This document shows positions 32,485-47,400 of a DNA stretch of 64,000 nt, in pieces. The first letter of the stretch is position 1, and each line of letters opens with the position of its first letter. Made by a program: the position numbers and the translations under genes. The notes under the pieces are model-generated. The model worked only from the letters and a program-made list of their open reading frames with translations, did not search any database and was not told the origin of the DNA. This stretch comes from Pyrocephalus nanus (Eukaryota; Chordata; Aves; Passeriformes; Tyrannidae), in contig CM076260.1 of assembly GCA_038380795.1 (NCBI GenBank), positions 83,489,843 to 83,553,842 of the forward strand. The letters run 5' to 3'.

Positions 32485-35400
32485 TCAGGCTTCAAAGAGT
32501 ACATTGAAGCCCTCTCCATCCTCGTTTTCTAGCACATCTGTCTCCAATGATGGCTTCACCTTTTTGAAGAGAGATGGAAGGTTCCGGATGTGAACCTCCT
32601 TGCGGAACTGCTCCCCAATGGGCTTCTGCAGAGGACAGACAGACAGGCAGGCATCAGTCATTACTGTCTTCATACCCCCACTCAGGGACAGGCTGCTCGC
32701 AGATCAGAGCAGACCCCAGGTTCTGCGCAACCCCTAGGCCTGGACCATGTGCTTGCATTTTGAAGAGTCTCGGGCCTGGCCTTTCCTAAGTGCCAGGGCA
32801 CTGAGGTAACCACCAGCATACCACTCTCCAGCTCCTAATCCATTGCCAAAGGTTCCAACACCACCATCAAAAGCCTAGAGATGACCCACCAGCCTCATTC
32901 AAATGTTTTATCACCCTGTTCCCTTGGGCTCCCTTGTGCAGGGTACCCTCTGCCTCTCAGTGAATGGCCATTGCTAGAGGGCTGCTCAGTCTGTGCTGCC
33001 ATCCCTGCTGTACCTCCAGGGTGAAGAAGAGACAGGACAAACACTAAGAGCAGGCTGCAACAGCCTCCTGGGTAGGAAGGGGGGTGGCTGGCAAGAGGCA
33101 GGACACCCCATCACTTCTGCAGGATACAGGTGTGAAACAGATGTCCTCTAGGACATCACCTACCCCAATGCAACCTGTGATGAGGCGCTTGAAGTGATCC
33201 TTCCGGCGCTTGTCTGCCACCTTCTGCAGTGTTGGGTTGAGGAGCTTTGAATCAAACTGCTCTAGAGAGTCCAGCTGGATATCTGGGATCTGCTCCATCA
33301 CTGCCTTCAGCTCAGCATAGCGAGGGCGCTGCGAGGAGAAGTACAATTAACGTGGCTCTGCTAGGCAAGCAGCCCTGCCCAGCTTGGCAGGCTACTAGCT
33401 CCTCTGCCCCTACCCAAGCAGGCATGGGATTAGTTTTCCACCACACCCCAGCCAACCTCACATTCAGATGAAGGACAGGATTTCTCACCAAGGCCTCGTA
33501 GATCTGGAAAGCCAGGTTGACAAGAGCTGCCATGCAGCCATCGTGCTGCCCGTGTACCTGTAAGCCCCTCAGCACACTTGTGAAAAACCAGGACACGGCA
33601 TCAGGCAGGAGGTTTCCTGGAAGCACCTGGGGAAGAGGCACTGTCAGCACCGGAGCAAGATACCGATACATGACTGCATTTCTGCAACAGCTCGGTCTTC
33701 CTGAGGGAGAAGGTGCCCAGGGGTGAAGTTGCCACACTTCTCACAACATCCAGAGCTTCATCTCCCAACCCTGTCAGAACTAACCCCTTCTTCCTCCCAG
33801 AGGTACCTGTTTAAGCAGTGGCCAGCAAAGCTGTGCTGTGGTTCTTTGGCAGGACAAGGTGTCCTTCCAGGAGAGGGATGTGTAGGCAGTGATCAGCACT
33901 GCAGTGCAAACATCCTGAAAAGGAGTCAGAGAGGACCAGTCAGAGGAACTATTTCCCACTTCCAGTGTTCAAACCAGAAGGAGCCAAGAAGCAATCCAGA
34001 CACCCTGCAAGAGCTCCTAAGGGCTATCTTCTGAGAATCCTGCATTCTGAAGGTGCTCAAAGGCACCCGGTGTGCACCATCATAACCATGAGGGACCAAT
34101 GTCAAGCACACCTGCTCCTCCCTTCATCTCCCTGGGAAAGGCCCCAGAGTGTTCATGGACTCCTGTCAGCTGCTACTCCCAAGTCACTGCAATAGCTTCT
34201 GCAAGAGATTAGGAGGTATCCACAGCAGAGTAGAGAGGCATCGGGATGAGGGTACTCTGTAAAGTGGATGGTGTTAACACTGTGGCTCCTGTATCAGCTC
34301 AGGCAGATTTCATAGAAATAAAAAAGAAACAAAATGCTTCTGGATAAAGTTCTTCCGCATGAAGACTGGAGCCCAGGATGAAGGCAGAGCCAGGGAGCAC
34401 CCTGGGAGGTGAATGCTCAGAGCTCTCTTCCCCAGAAGGGCTGAAACTCTGTAGTTTGTGTGTTGTACTGGATCCCAATCCTCATTTGCTTTGTGGCTTC
34501 TGCAAGGCCCTTAAAAGCCATGCCATGTTCCCAAGAGATGAATATAATACTGGGAATGCTCCAGCAGCCTCGATCTCTGCAGCAATGCTTGGCTGCACAA
34601 CAGACAAGCATGACAAAGAGTGCAGAGAAAGAATGGTAGAAGTCAGACCATGGCTCTTACCTCTTGCTTCATCAGACACTTGCCAAGCTCAGTGAGCTCT
34701 GCGCTGGCAGGGGGGGTCACCTCCGTGGCCATGGCCTCGTCATCTGCAGAGCAGAGCAAAGGCAGCACTATGAACACAGCCTCCCAAGGACTGAGGGAGA
34801 ACAGGGAGCCTTCAAGGACTAAGCTGGGAGCCAGGAGACAGCACACAGAATCAATATGCTGGCAAAGCTTGCCCAGAACATCTCTTTTCAAGCAAAAAGC
34901 ACCCAACCCCTGGTGGGGCAGGAAGGGAGCCCAGCTAGCTACCTTCAGCTCTTGGGAAGACTGCACATCCCCCTCTTCTCCTCAGTTCTTCTCAGAACTT
35001 AAAGAATCAGCTGATCCAACCTGTGAACCCTACAGCACATTTGTTTCTAGGCTAGACTGGGGTTTTCTGTGGCCCCCGGGCACACTGGGCAGGACAAAGC
35101 TGAAGGCTTCTTACCAAACCTATACCCCTCATGCAGAACTTCCAGCAAAAAGCAAGCCTCTCCCTCAAGAAATAGGAAAAGTGCTTGTGTACACCAAGGG
35201 CAGGAAAGGCAAAGGTAGGCATTTACTCACCGTCTCCATCTACAGCAGCAGTAGTGTTATGTTCAACATTTTTCTTAGAAACACAGCAAACAGCTGCAAA
35301 AACAGTTGCAGGTCAGAGAAGCAGAAAAGGGAAGATGCTATTTCAGAACATGCAGAGACAATCCTACAGACTGATGGGCTCACAGCTGCTTCAAGCTCCC

Positions 35401-38400
35401 CCAGCTGTTACACAGAGTCTGAAGAATCAGGAAGTCCAGTATAAAAGCCAAATACTGCACTCCCTGGAAGGCTGTAACACTCCACCCACAGCATCTTCCC
35501 CCAGTGGAACCTGCTCCACAGTGGCTGTTTTAAAGTACTGAGAACCAGGAACGTGCAAAACCATTTGAGGTCTATAACCTGAGAAGAACACCATTTTAAG
35601 GCAAAAAGGCCAATCAAGAAAGGAGATAGAAGACTGATGATCTGTACTCTCTATGTGGAATCAATTTTACCAGCCTCTTTGCTCAAAGCCATGCTGACAA
35701 AAAAATGTTGGAGAAATGGAACACAAAGAAGGGAGACAGCTCTGGGGGAGGGACTATTCCCTCTGTCTGGTTAGAGACATGGCAATTGCCAGAAACAAAA
35801 CTGCTCTACACTTGGGTTGTCCACAAATCCATGTCCCATACTGGGTTCCAGAGCACAGAAAGGGAGAACCAAATTCCAAAGGACTGGTCTTCTAAGGGGC
35901 AGTGCCAAAACCACGGACCCCTAAAAGCTAACAAAACAAAAGGAAAAAACTCTCTTCTGAAGGTTTTTAATAATTTCTTATTAGGTTTAAGCTAAGATTT
36001 TGACAGGGCTAACTGTCTCACACCAGTCTTCTAAGGACTATATTAGATACTACTGACCATTATAGCTAAGTTTTACTGCATATTGGGAATTCCCATTGTC
36101 TTCTCCAGGGAAAACTTCCCAAATATCCCAGGGAATCTAGCTTGATTTCACTTACTGACTAGATCCATGACTTCTCGGGTCAGCAGCCTGACCAGCTGTT
36201 CCTCAAGCATCTCCTGAGACTCAGGGTTGTCATCTGCAGCATCATCCTCACTGAGGAGAAAAGTTTTTAGTTTGAAAGGAGCCGATGTCTTAAAGTATCC
36301 CCTCAGCCCAAACACAGGGAATGAGCCTCTGCTGGCAGGGCTGTTCTTGGGCAAAGGCCCACATAAAAGACCAAACCTCCATCCCATTCCCCATTTCCCC
36401 CTTTGTACCTAAGGGTGGAATCTTACCAGAGCATGGTTCGCTGACTGATCACCTGCCATTTCTGGGATAACCTCTGTTCAAGACAAAAGGAAAGAATTAA
36501 TACCGTCTTAAGGAGCCACGCTGGACACAATGCAAGGAGACACAAGTGATAGCTGCTGACAGAAGCACAAGAGCTTTAAACACAGATTTCATGCCAAGAC
36601 CCATTTTGAATGGCAGAAGAACTGCTACCAACTGTGCTGGCTGCAGGAATGTGAATGAGCTGTCAGGAGAATGGGAGGACACAGGCAAAAAAAAACTACC
36701 AAAATTCTCATGGCTGCAGGTCGAGGAGCTAAAGTCCATGGGTTTGAATTCACAGCAAGGGGTGCTGTGCAACAGCCAGAGTTTAACACATCCCAAAAAC
36801 TCCCCCTAAATATTTTCAAAATCATTAAGCATCGAGGCTCTGCCCTCATCTCTTCTGTCTCTGTAGAGACAGACATTCTCACAACTGCTGTCAGCTGCTT
36901 ACAGGGAATCTGGGCTGTCAAGAAACAGGCATCAAACAAGTTTTCTTACCATGTGCAGATAGGTAAAGAGTGGTCCCAGCATGGGACAGACAAGGGTTTC
37001 GTAGTATTCTGAAGGGCAGGAAAGTACCAAGGGCTTCACAAACACACCTGCACAGACCAGTTAAGGAAGAGATCCAGGCAATAAGGCCAGCTGCTAGGGA
37101 TGACTGCAGCACACTACCCAAACGAGCCCATTTCACTGGGAGGCCAAGGGACAGACACCTCAAAGCCCATCTTCTCACAGCCTTTAATTAAGAAGTGACA
37201 TCTCTATACAGCAAGACCATGAGGTATTCAGATCCTTCCCCCGACAGTTCAACTGAGAAATCTGAGGGTGCTTAACACCCATTTCCTAGCTGTGTGACTG
37301 AATGTCCAGCCCTGGAAACTGGGTTGGGAAACCCACATGATTTCCCACACAAGCACACCTTACTGCCAAGATCCTCATTACCCAAGCCTCCTTGGCCCCC
37401 AGAAGGCACCACCCACCTCTCACAGTGCCTCCAGAACCACGTAAATCCTTTGCATTTATTGTTTCTGACCCCAAGCACTGCTGTTTCTGCTCGTGCCCTC
37501 TTGGGCTCACACCTCATCCACACCAGGTATGTCCCTGCTTTTTTACCTCCTCAATCACACTTCTTTGTCTCAGCCATACTGAAAACGATGCAGGTTTCCT
37601 TCTAGTTTATGTGTTCAAAGCCTCCCTAGCTGGCCTGAGGCAGTAACGGAAGGATACGGAGCATGGGACGCAGTCTGTAATCGGGAATGTTGTTGAGGTT
37701 GTTGAAAGCAGAGCTAAGGAGCTGGGTGGCGAGACCCTCAACAGTGTAGAAATCCTGCTGCATGGAGGGGCCTGCATTTCCCAGGATGTGAAAACTTCAA
37801 CAAAAAAACAAGTTAGTTGCAAGTCTGCTAGATAACAGGTACCATGTCTCTGGCCTGTAAAGGCTACAAGTACTATCACCTTGAGATCAGATTGTTGCCC
37901 TTAATTCTTAAACAAACACTATAGAGAACTTTAGCACCATCTCTCTTCTTTACTGGGATACCTGCAGAGGGACAACAAATTCAGCATTGAAGCATCACAA
38001 GGTACTTTCAAGTGCTGATGTATCCCAGCATGTAATTAGAAATGGCAGAAGAGACAAACTAGATCAGGGTATCAGGTAAGTACTCCAATCCAACTACCTA
38101 ATTGCAGGAAGAGCTAAAAAGCTAAAAACCACATTTTGAGGCACTTTTTTCCAGAGACTGTTCCATATGTAAATGGTAGATTATAACCACTGAATATATT
38201 CTACCACTGCAGCTTCTACTTGGATACAGTTCACATCAAAAGTCTAAACTTTAAAAGAAGTCAGCCCCAGCAACAGCCTACTGCTCCAGCTGTGCAGTGT
38301 TGAATGGTATGTGAGAGAGCTGGTGGTCTTACCAGTTGTCGTAGAGGGTACAAAAGAAGCCCTGCATCCTTTCTAAGACTGTTTTGTAAACAGGAGAGTC

Positions 38401-38429
38401 ATAAAGCTCCAGCAAAGGCTGAGGAAGAC
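32485..38429 (-). CDS. XPO5: XPO5 coding exons 22-32 (C-terminal third)
   Basis: Transcript order: 38429-38333, 37794-37658, 37047-36950, 36473-36427, 36250-36156, 35293-35231, 34743-34661, 33914-33807, 33626-33489, 33328-33164 and 32625-32485. They encode residues about 810-1199: [37 protein letters not shown], an acidic [20 protein letters not shown] region, a variable linker (exon 27, [15 protein letters not shown]) and the conserved tail ending NVLFEA. Exon 23 has a weak donor (C|GTATCC), but its phase is confirmed by exon 24 (VFVKPLVL). Confidence 0.94.
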
Positions 38430-41400
38430 CTGTGGGAAAGAATAACCTTCAGTTACATCAATGAGAGAGCACAGCTGCACCTTCAGGACACACTGGGGAG
38501 GCCCCAGCCAGCTTGACAGCAGCAAAAGAAGATCCTGGCAAGTACATGTATCCAAATGGGAAGCGGTGCAGCAACCCTGGGTCAGAACCTCCCCTCAGAG
38601 GTCAGACGAGTTCAGCCTGGTTGTACCCAGAGCAGAGGTGCTTCCACTGAGGTTGTTACAGCTGCCTCGTTTCTCCACAGTAAAACTTACTTGAGCTATC
38701 AGAACCCAGTCAGCAGCAAAGCTGACAGCTGTGCAGCTCCTCTAATAGCTCATCCCTTCAGGTTTGAATTCCCTGTCAGGACACAAGCTACTGTTGAACT
38801 ATGACATTAAAAAGTTTAGAGCAGAGATCAAGACCCTGCTGCTTTATGTGCAGGTGTTCACAGAGTTTATAGGTCACACAAAACAGGTAAAGGAAGCATG
38901 TCCTCATTTTACAGATATAAAATGGAGGTAAGAAAGACAAAGCAGCTTCCCCAAAGTATTTCACTATTTGTCAGGACCCAAAATTAAACCTCAGTTTCCA
39001 AAGTCATGATTCACACTTTATCCACAAGGCCACCCACTCACTTCTACTTGGCTAGAAATTATTCCATATTCACAAGCTCAAACCTGTTTCAAGATGATTC
39101 CAAACAAATGACAGGGCCATACTGCACAATTTAGCTCTTGCCCTCAAGGACAGGTCTTTACACCAGCATTCAGGGCTCCTGCTGAGTACTAATTCTGCTC
39201 AAAGGCAGACAATTACAGCACCCCCCCAGGCTCCGCAGCCTGAAATGCTATGTTGCAGAGACCACCACCCAGCTGAGATAAGCAGTTTGGTAGGGTACCC
39301 TTCATTTTCATGCAGCAGAAATCAATTAATCTGAGACCAATAACTTCTTAATTTCAGCAGGCTCAAATCACACACGAGCTGCAAATACCATGAAAAAAAC
39401 GTCTCTCCAGCCCATTTTCACTTCCACTGCTATGGATGGACCACTAACTCAAATACCTCTAAGAGTCCATCCACACATTCCTCCTGAAGAGAAGCCTCTT
39501 ACCCAGAATGGCATTCTTCTCCACCTCCAGCATGTCCAAGGCCTTTGCAAACGTATCCCCCAGCCTAGCCATTATCTCTGGCATGTAGAGATTGTTGTGA
39601 GTCCTGAAACAGAAGAGCACTTGGTTTATACTCATGTAAGTGAACCCCTTTTTGCCCTCGACAGTGCGATCCTCTCCTTCAGCTTGTGGACAGCTCTTCT
39701 GAGGCAGATGATGAGGAAGGTGAGACCAAGCACGTGTGCATGGGATCCCCCTTCCCCACCTGCAAAAATATTGGGGAAGCTGACCCGACAGAGACATGGA
39801 GTGACTCCACCTCATGTCCTGAATCTCCTGGCTGCCCCTTCCACTTACTTCAGCTGGTCCCACCCACTGCAAGCACTGACAGTAAAAACTCCCAGCAATT
39901 CTCCAGTTGATGCTGGGAACAGGTTATTAGCTTGGCCAAAGGGACCAGAGAATGTATTTTTAAAACTGACAAGACATCTCAAAAGATCTTCCACACCTAA
40001 GGCCCCTTCAGAGGGAAGGGCTCTTTCAGCTCCAAAATACACACACTGCCCCTCAGGGATGGGTCACAGGCCCCAGAATGGCAGGTGGCACTGGAGGGAC
40101 TCTGGTGAGAACATCAGTCTGATCAGATGTTACTCGTGGCAAATGCATGTGCCCCCCGGACAACAAATCCAGCTGCGAACAATTCCGCATGATCAGGAGG
40201 CAGCCAGTCAGCTCTCCCACAAGGGACACCAATTCAGCCATGGGTGGCTGGTTCTTGCCATCCAGGCCAAAATGGGTCCCCCTCTTAGCCAGGGCACTGA
40301 CACTCAGAGCTGGACTCGGCAGGGGGTGTCTCTCTCACCTACCTCTCTCCTTTGAGACCTCAGACCTCCACTGTGGGTGTCGCCAGCTGCACACAGCACA
40401 AATCCTGCAGCCTCCTCCAAAACTGCAATGCCATTGTACCTGCTGCTAGAGGTGATCAAGGGCAACTCAGTATCTCCCCCTCGAGCAGCGTTTCCCAAAG
40501 CAGGGGGGTACATGGGAATGGCTGGGGGAAGGGAGCGTGGACAGACCTCAGTATGTTCTCCAGTCTCAGCTTTCACTCATGTATTAATGATCGGTTTTTA
40601 ATTTTTTTTTAAGGTCTATGTTCATAATCCTGGCAACCCCGATGCAGTGATGTCTGCCTGCGTTTGCAGAAAGCCCAAGTTGGCTCCAAAACAGCAACTA
40701 TCCTGTTTCTCTCTGCAAGTGTTAAATACTTCCCTGCTCACTGGACGTGAGGAAGGCAAGTATATAAGCTTCATAAGAAAGAGCTACACAACGGCTTCTT
40801 CACGACTCATACTCTCATTCTGGGCTGGACCTAACACCATGCAACAGGCCTCAAAGGGGCACAAGCTGACTGCTCTGCCAAGAGGGGCCAGGGAACGACC
40901 CAGCTTCCACTAAATGTTGTTCCACCGACTCAAAAAACTGTGCATTTCTCCTTGAGGCTATCCTGAAACGTGGCTACCAAAATAATCTCTTGTATGTCTC
41001 CTGCCCGCTCCATGCCAATGCTGATTTGCCTCATGCTGAGCAGAAAGGCAGCAGGACAAACTGAGGGACTGTGGGACTGTAGTGGTGAAACCTTGAAATC
41101 TCACTGCACTAACTCCAGCAGGATGGGCCAGTCAGTCTTATCTTAAAGGAGTGGTCACGGTCCTTAGTTGTTTCAGAGTCCTTGAAGCATTTTCTCAAGT
41201 TGAGAGGGCAGATATTCACTCACAGGCCCTTAATACTTCAGCAAGTTCCCAGTGGTAATGGAGGGAAAATGGCCAACCAGCTGCTTCCCATGGGAGTTAA
41301 AAAAGCATCCAACAGCCCTTATCCAGGATGATGTAGCCCTAGGCATGTTCCAGGTGAGACTCTCTGCACTCCTGGGCATCCCACACACAGGAGAACATGG

Positions 41401-44400
41401 AACAACAAAATTCAAGAGACATTTATGCTTTAGAAAAGATAAGCAAAGGATATGGCAGGACTTGGGGGATTTTCAGTGATGGTCACAGCTCTGCTAGGAA
41501 GAGCCTTTGATGCCTAGAGAGATGAGCTTGAAGACCACAAGATGCAACCTTTAGGACAGTCCATGACTAAAGAATCTTTTTCCAAAGCTGAAGCCATATA
41601 CAGTGAAAATGCCTACAGCATCCATGTCTATCCAAGAATTCTTTCATTTGGTAATGTCAGCATCTCCCCATCAGGAGTTCCAAAAAAGTCTTTGTCTATG
41701 CAAAACATTTGCTGAGCCTAACCAGTCCATTCGTAACAAAACAGGAGCAAATCCCAGCACAACAAAGGCGCTGCACCAATCAGTTCATGCAGCTACTGAC
41801 TGCAGAGATGCACCTTTTTCTAAAAAATGGCCGAAAAGCATGATTTGGGTTTAAATTCAGGAGTGAACATTTTAAACCAGAAGCCAGAAAACACCTAGAT
41901 GAAGAAAGGTGCCACAGAGGACAGAAGAATCATCACTCTGAAACCTACTATCAGAGATTAACAAAACAACCTCAAAATATTTTAGTACATACAGCTATAG
42001 AGACAAATCAAGGTAGGCACAAACAGATGCCACTCAAAACTACCTTATTTTGTCTTGCTACCTGGACTCTGTCATTCTCCTCAGTCCTTTGGTCTCATCC
42101 ATGACTTACATTCAAGGTATTTACCACTCAGCAAAAGCCCAGTGGCTTAATGGTTTTCACTGCTTCTGCCTGCTAACACAGCAGAAGAATGCCACACACT
42201 ACCCAGAGAGCAGCAGACCCACCTGCTCAGCCTGCAAAATGCCCTTTTTTTCTCACTGGTGCCTGACTTGGTGCTCAGATCAGCTGCTCAGCAGGACCCT
42301 GCTGCTGCTACTTGAGGTCTGCTCACACAGAAACCAACATAGTCTCCAAGGACTTCCACATCTGTCCCACATAAGCAACACTGGACACTGCTTATCCCTA
42401 TGGAGAGCTGCCTAATGGCACAGATCCAAGAGAAGCATCTATCCCCAAGGAGTAAAGCAACTATGTCCCTGAAGGCATCCTCAATCCTGCCAGCCAGCCT
42501 TCCTCATATCCCTATACTTCCTGCCTGGTGACAGGCTGCTACAGATTCCATATTCTCCTTTGTTATCCACATTAAAGAGGGCCTGAGGAAGCAGTACATG
42601 GAAAAGGCATCTACAGTCAGCAAACAACACAGCAGGAGCTCCATAGCACAAGATCCAACATTTCCAAAAGACGTGTCATCAACATTTGCACTGAACAACT
42701 ATGAGCTTGCAGTTGTCATACAAAGAGGCCTCTATAGGCAGCAGTAGTGATAGAAAAATATGAAGATCTACTGCTCATAACACATCATTCATTGGTTCCT
42801 GTTGAAGCATCCAGACTTAAGAAAAGCCTGGATACGTCTGAGCGAAGTACAGGCTGCTCTGTGTATGTTACTACCACATAGTCAGAAAATATTCTGGCCT
42901 GCAGGTGAGATGCTTGAACAACACGGATGCATTGCCTCACAAGTACCCCAAACTTGCAGGGAGCCTCTTCCTTTATGTGGATGGGGAGGGGCTGGAGAAC
43001 ATAACTCATGTGTATTCTTGGAGGTGGTAAACAGGTAGGCACAGAGTTTCTGCTGCTCCACAAGCAGTGATAAAAGTTGGATGACAGTTTCCTAAGCTGC
43101 TTGTAACAGAGATTCCAAGTGTTTTTACTAATGCTTAAGTTCTGGCAAGAACAGTGATTGCATGAGCAAAATGTCTGTCTGCTGCAGCCTGTTCAGATCT
43201 TGGGCATTGGTTTAGTTGGTCTCACACAATATGACACATTGCAGGCCCTGGAAGAAATGGCATGAGGCTACCTCTACTCAGGCAGCTCTACCTAAGCTCT
43301 CCCAGAATTTCATCATAGGATCTTCAGCCTTTCAGAATAAAAGGCAAAAACACTTCAAGGACTACTCTGCAGCTGTATCTGCTCACTGGCCAAAGTACCA
43401 CACAGAGTGGTACACAGAGCTTAGTGATGAGAAACACCACTCAGGTGGGCCAAGACAACACGTGCCTGTCCTACCAGTCCAGCACGTTGCTCCTCACTGG
43501 AAACAGCACATTCCTGAGCTCAGTGACTACCAAACATACCTGACTAGACAGAGCTCAAGTAACAGGGTCCCTTTCCTCCCTGACCTGAGAGATGAAAAAT
43601 CTAAGTTGATCAGAAAATGCTCTTTCCCAACAGGCCATTGCCTCAAGTTTTCAAGTATGTAACATGTAGAGTTATCGCACAAAATAGTTCCATAGGTCTG
43701 GCAAAATCCCAGTGTCAGGAGTTACACTGAGATAGATTCCTCCTTCATAGTTCTGGGAACTGTGTTATTCAGGATTTCCCTTTTCTGCCTTCTCTTGCTC
43801 CCTCCTCTGGCTGCCCCAAATCTACACAACACCAGTGACACGCAGAGAGGCACTGCACAGTAGCAACAGCCTGAGAGTATGCATCCACTGATTTCTGTAG
43901 CAGACAGTGCTTCAGGAGGCTGCTGTTCATGTTCAGCAAGACCAGCTTAATTTAACACTGAAGAGAGAACAACGCAAACAGGATGCGATGAGAGCTGGGA
44001 CTGCCCTGGTGCTGACCGGAGAGGTGGCCTTGTAGGGGCTGAGGGCAGAGCAGAGATGTTAGTCGAGAAATCATTAAGTGGATGGCAGATTTATAGCAGT
44101 GGAGGTGGGGGAGGCAACCCCAGCCCAAGCTCCCACTGGCTCTGATGGACTCTTGAAGGCAAAGCCAATGGACATTCAGAAGGCTCCAGTTTCCCCAGTG
44201 CCATTCCCCACTGTGAACAGTCAGGAACGGTACTTGGGCACCTGCACCAGCCTGTGTTCCCACTGGCTTCTCTGGGCAAACATGCTCTGAGCATTCCATG
44301 TATTTATCACAGTGTGGCTTTCAGAGATTGGTAAGACAACATAAATGATTTCAAGTCAACTTGACCCACCTTATGAGAGCAAGTAAATTGTCAAAAAGCT

Positions 44401-47400
44401 TCAGGACCTGCTCCGTGCAGGGGTTACGGTAGATTGGAGTTCCGCTGGGCAGGTATCCCAAGAAGAATCCTCCAGCTTTCGCCTCTTCAATAGCAGCAGG
44501 CCAGCGAGCTCGCTTCACAACTCCCAGAATTGTGGACACACAAAAGCTTATCTGCAGCAAGAGAGGAGGAGAAAGCATTTCTTAGCCAGAGCACAGCCTG
44601 AATAAAGAGGCTGTCAGAGAAACCCATCATCACCCCATCTCAAAGGGAATGCTCTACAGGGAGCCTAACTTTGTGGTAGAAAGAAAATCTGGTGGGTTTG
44701 CTGCCAAGAAAATGGAGCAAATGATCATGCTACATTTCATCATCTTCTGAGAGCCCTGGCCATGGCAGGACAGCCTAGGAATTCACTACCAGACAAAGCA
44801 TCAATGCATACAGTCTCACAAGTATGCAAGCAGCCAGGTAGGGTGCCCTCTGAAGAAAGGGTCTACATCGTCAGTTCCTCATCTTCTTCATGGATGGATG
44901 CAGAGATCCATGGGGACAGTGGTCCAACTGCATTAGCCCCAGGTGACAAGCACAGCTCTGTGGGCTGCATTTCAGTGTCTTCTACAGACTTAAACACAGC
45001 AACTCTGTTTGCAGTCTGTCCAAGTGAAGACTTTCCACGAACATCATGAATCTCCTGAGACAGAATTATATTCCATGCTGCAGCCTCAGCACGTTTTCCA
45101 TTGTGCCTGGCTCAAAAAGCACAATTCCCTGCACCGTGTTTCCACAAATCACGTAAACCCATTGCTTCTCCAAAACCAAACTCTGCTATGGAAAGAGTAG
45201 GGGGCAGTGTGCTTCATTCTGATGAATAATCTGGATTTGCATAGCCTACATGCTCAAAGAGCAAAAGTCAGCCTGTTATTCTGCAATCTGAAAAACCTAC
45301 TGATCTGCACTCTAAATGTAGATGATCAGGAGACCTTGTGTGGAATCACAACAGAAATGCGGGATGGAGGAGGCAAATCTCTTCTCACTAACAATTACAT
45401 CTCTCCTGACAATGATACTCACTCTAGAGCGGTTCAGGCCACTGGGGTCTTCCAAGACTGGATCAGCAGTTTTGTTGTCTGCACCCACATAGGAGATAAA
45501 GGCTTCAGGATCTGAGAGGACTCTGGCAGCAGCAAAAGACAGCAATGGGGATTACTGTTTGTACCAAGAAACTTGAGCAGAGCTTTGCACTGGCAATAAA
45601 CATCTAAACAAACACAGAGCAGGCTACAGAGACTAGCTAGTGCTCCATGCTGTATGTAGGGACATGATTAAAAAGCACCAGAGATGTGTACACTCTCCAA
45701 ACATCTCCAGTTCTCTTTGGCTGTGAGGACCAGAAACCTCTGAACCTCTTATGAAGAGAGCCCTGCTGCGAAAACTCTTGAGCATGCCCAGCTACCCAGG
45801 GTTGCAGGATACTTCAGCTTTAGTAAGGAGAGCTCAGCTTCATACCTTGTCCTGGGGATGAGCTAAGACATGTTTTATTTCTCATTTTCTGCAAATGCTT
45901 TGAGCATGCTGGGGAATATTCCTCCATTACCTTAAACAAGTCTTACCCAGCAATTAGACTGTTGGCAGTTTCTGAACTGCAGGAAAGCTATTACCACAAT
46001 GACTGCTCAGAGAATAGGAAGTCATGAGGCACCCTACCACCCTCATTTGCTTTGTGTGTTCCCTTACTGGCCACAACAATGCCTTTGCAACACCTACAGC
46101 TCAAAGCTCAGAAAAACAGCCCATACCTCTGCATCTCTGGGGAGAGCCATAAGCCAGCAACAGGAGCCATGAGCTCCTCCAGGAAAGCCTTCTGTCGCTC
46201 ATAGTCCTTAAACTGGTTGCTGATGAGGACAAGGGCCTCCATAAGAGCACATTTCTCCATCTGTGTCAGAAGTAGCTCATTGGAGAGCAGCTGCTTCACG
46301 TGGTTGTACAACATCTCAAAGTTTGGCTAGAAAACACATAAAAGTAGAAGAGCATCATGCATTTGGTATGGAGGAGAGTGACTGGGGGAAGCAGAGGAAG
46401 TACAGCTGGAAGAGCATGTCTGCTACCTTTTCTCTACATAGCCATCTCTTCCTCGGACTGGTGTTTCTCTGAATGTTCAGTCTAAGAGAAGTTCTATTTC
46501 CCCCCACCTTTCTAACATTATCCTGAATCCAGTTTACTTTTGCTCTCTAGCATGGCTAAAATAGGAAGAGGAAATCTCTCTCTAGGAAGTCATATCCCTT
46601 ATAGCAGTGTCACACCTCAAAATAGTTCTGGTGCTTTTACTTGCTCACAGAAAGTACCTTGCTTCTTCGGCTAGACTTGAGACTCTTCCACCTCTTTGCT
46701 CATGATGAGGTAAGTAACAATTCTTATGGATACTACTATCTCCACAGGAATTCTTGAGTTTCTTTCCTACCATCTCTAGTTGCAAACACATCTACCTATA
46801 ACTTTGTATAAGCATTAGCCATCATGCCCTCTTTAGCCAAGTCCTCTGAACATCTTTTGGAGCAGCTCTGGCTCTTCCAATGAGGATGTCTGGCTGGCCA
46901 TGGGAAAGAGAGAGCTACAGCTCAAGGACCAATAAAGCAGAACAAAGACCAACCCATTAGTTCTTAGCATCTTATTGCAAAATGCAGACTGGAACCTCTA
47001 AACTACCTTAATTAGCATTCTTTAAAAATGTCTTTGTTTAAACTAGCAATGTCCTACAGTGCTCCCATAATCCTAGAGTACCCTCCACAGAAACACCTCT
47101 AAACAAAGGAGTTTAGAGCTAGGCGTGCTGCATGAGGGTTGTTTAGTTCAGCAAAACAAACAAAACACGGTTTATGGATTTTAAATGTGTTTGTCAATTT
47201 TAATCTCCTCAAACCAATCCAGAAAACAAATACTCTCCTCTTCTTCCTACATTCTGATAAGTAACAGAAGAAAGTCTAGTGACTAGTCATGCTAGTGTCT
47301 TCAGCTAGTGAATCAACTGAGACTACCACAGGTGACAACATGGAAATTCGGTGATCATTCCTATAAAACCAATGCAGTGCCGCTTGTATCCTCCTTCTGA

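Noticed and set aside
34620..35444. 274-codon plus-strand frame
   Set aside because: It is antisense to XPO5 exons 27-28 and the intron between them, with no recognisable domain.
39390..40355. 321-codon plus-strand frame in XPO5
   Set aside because: It crosses XPO5 exon 21 in antisense and otherwise lies in intron. No homology or codon bias supports a gene.
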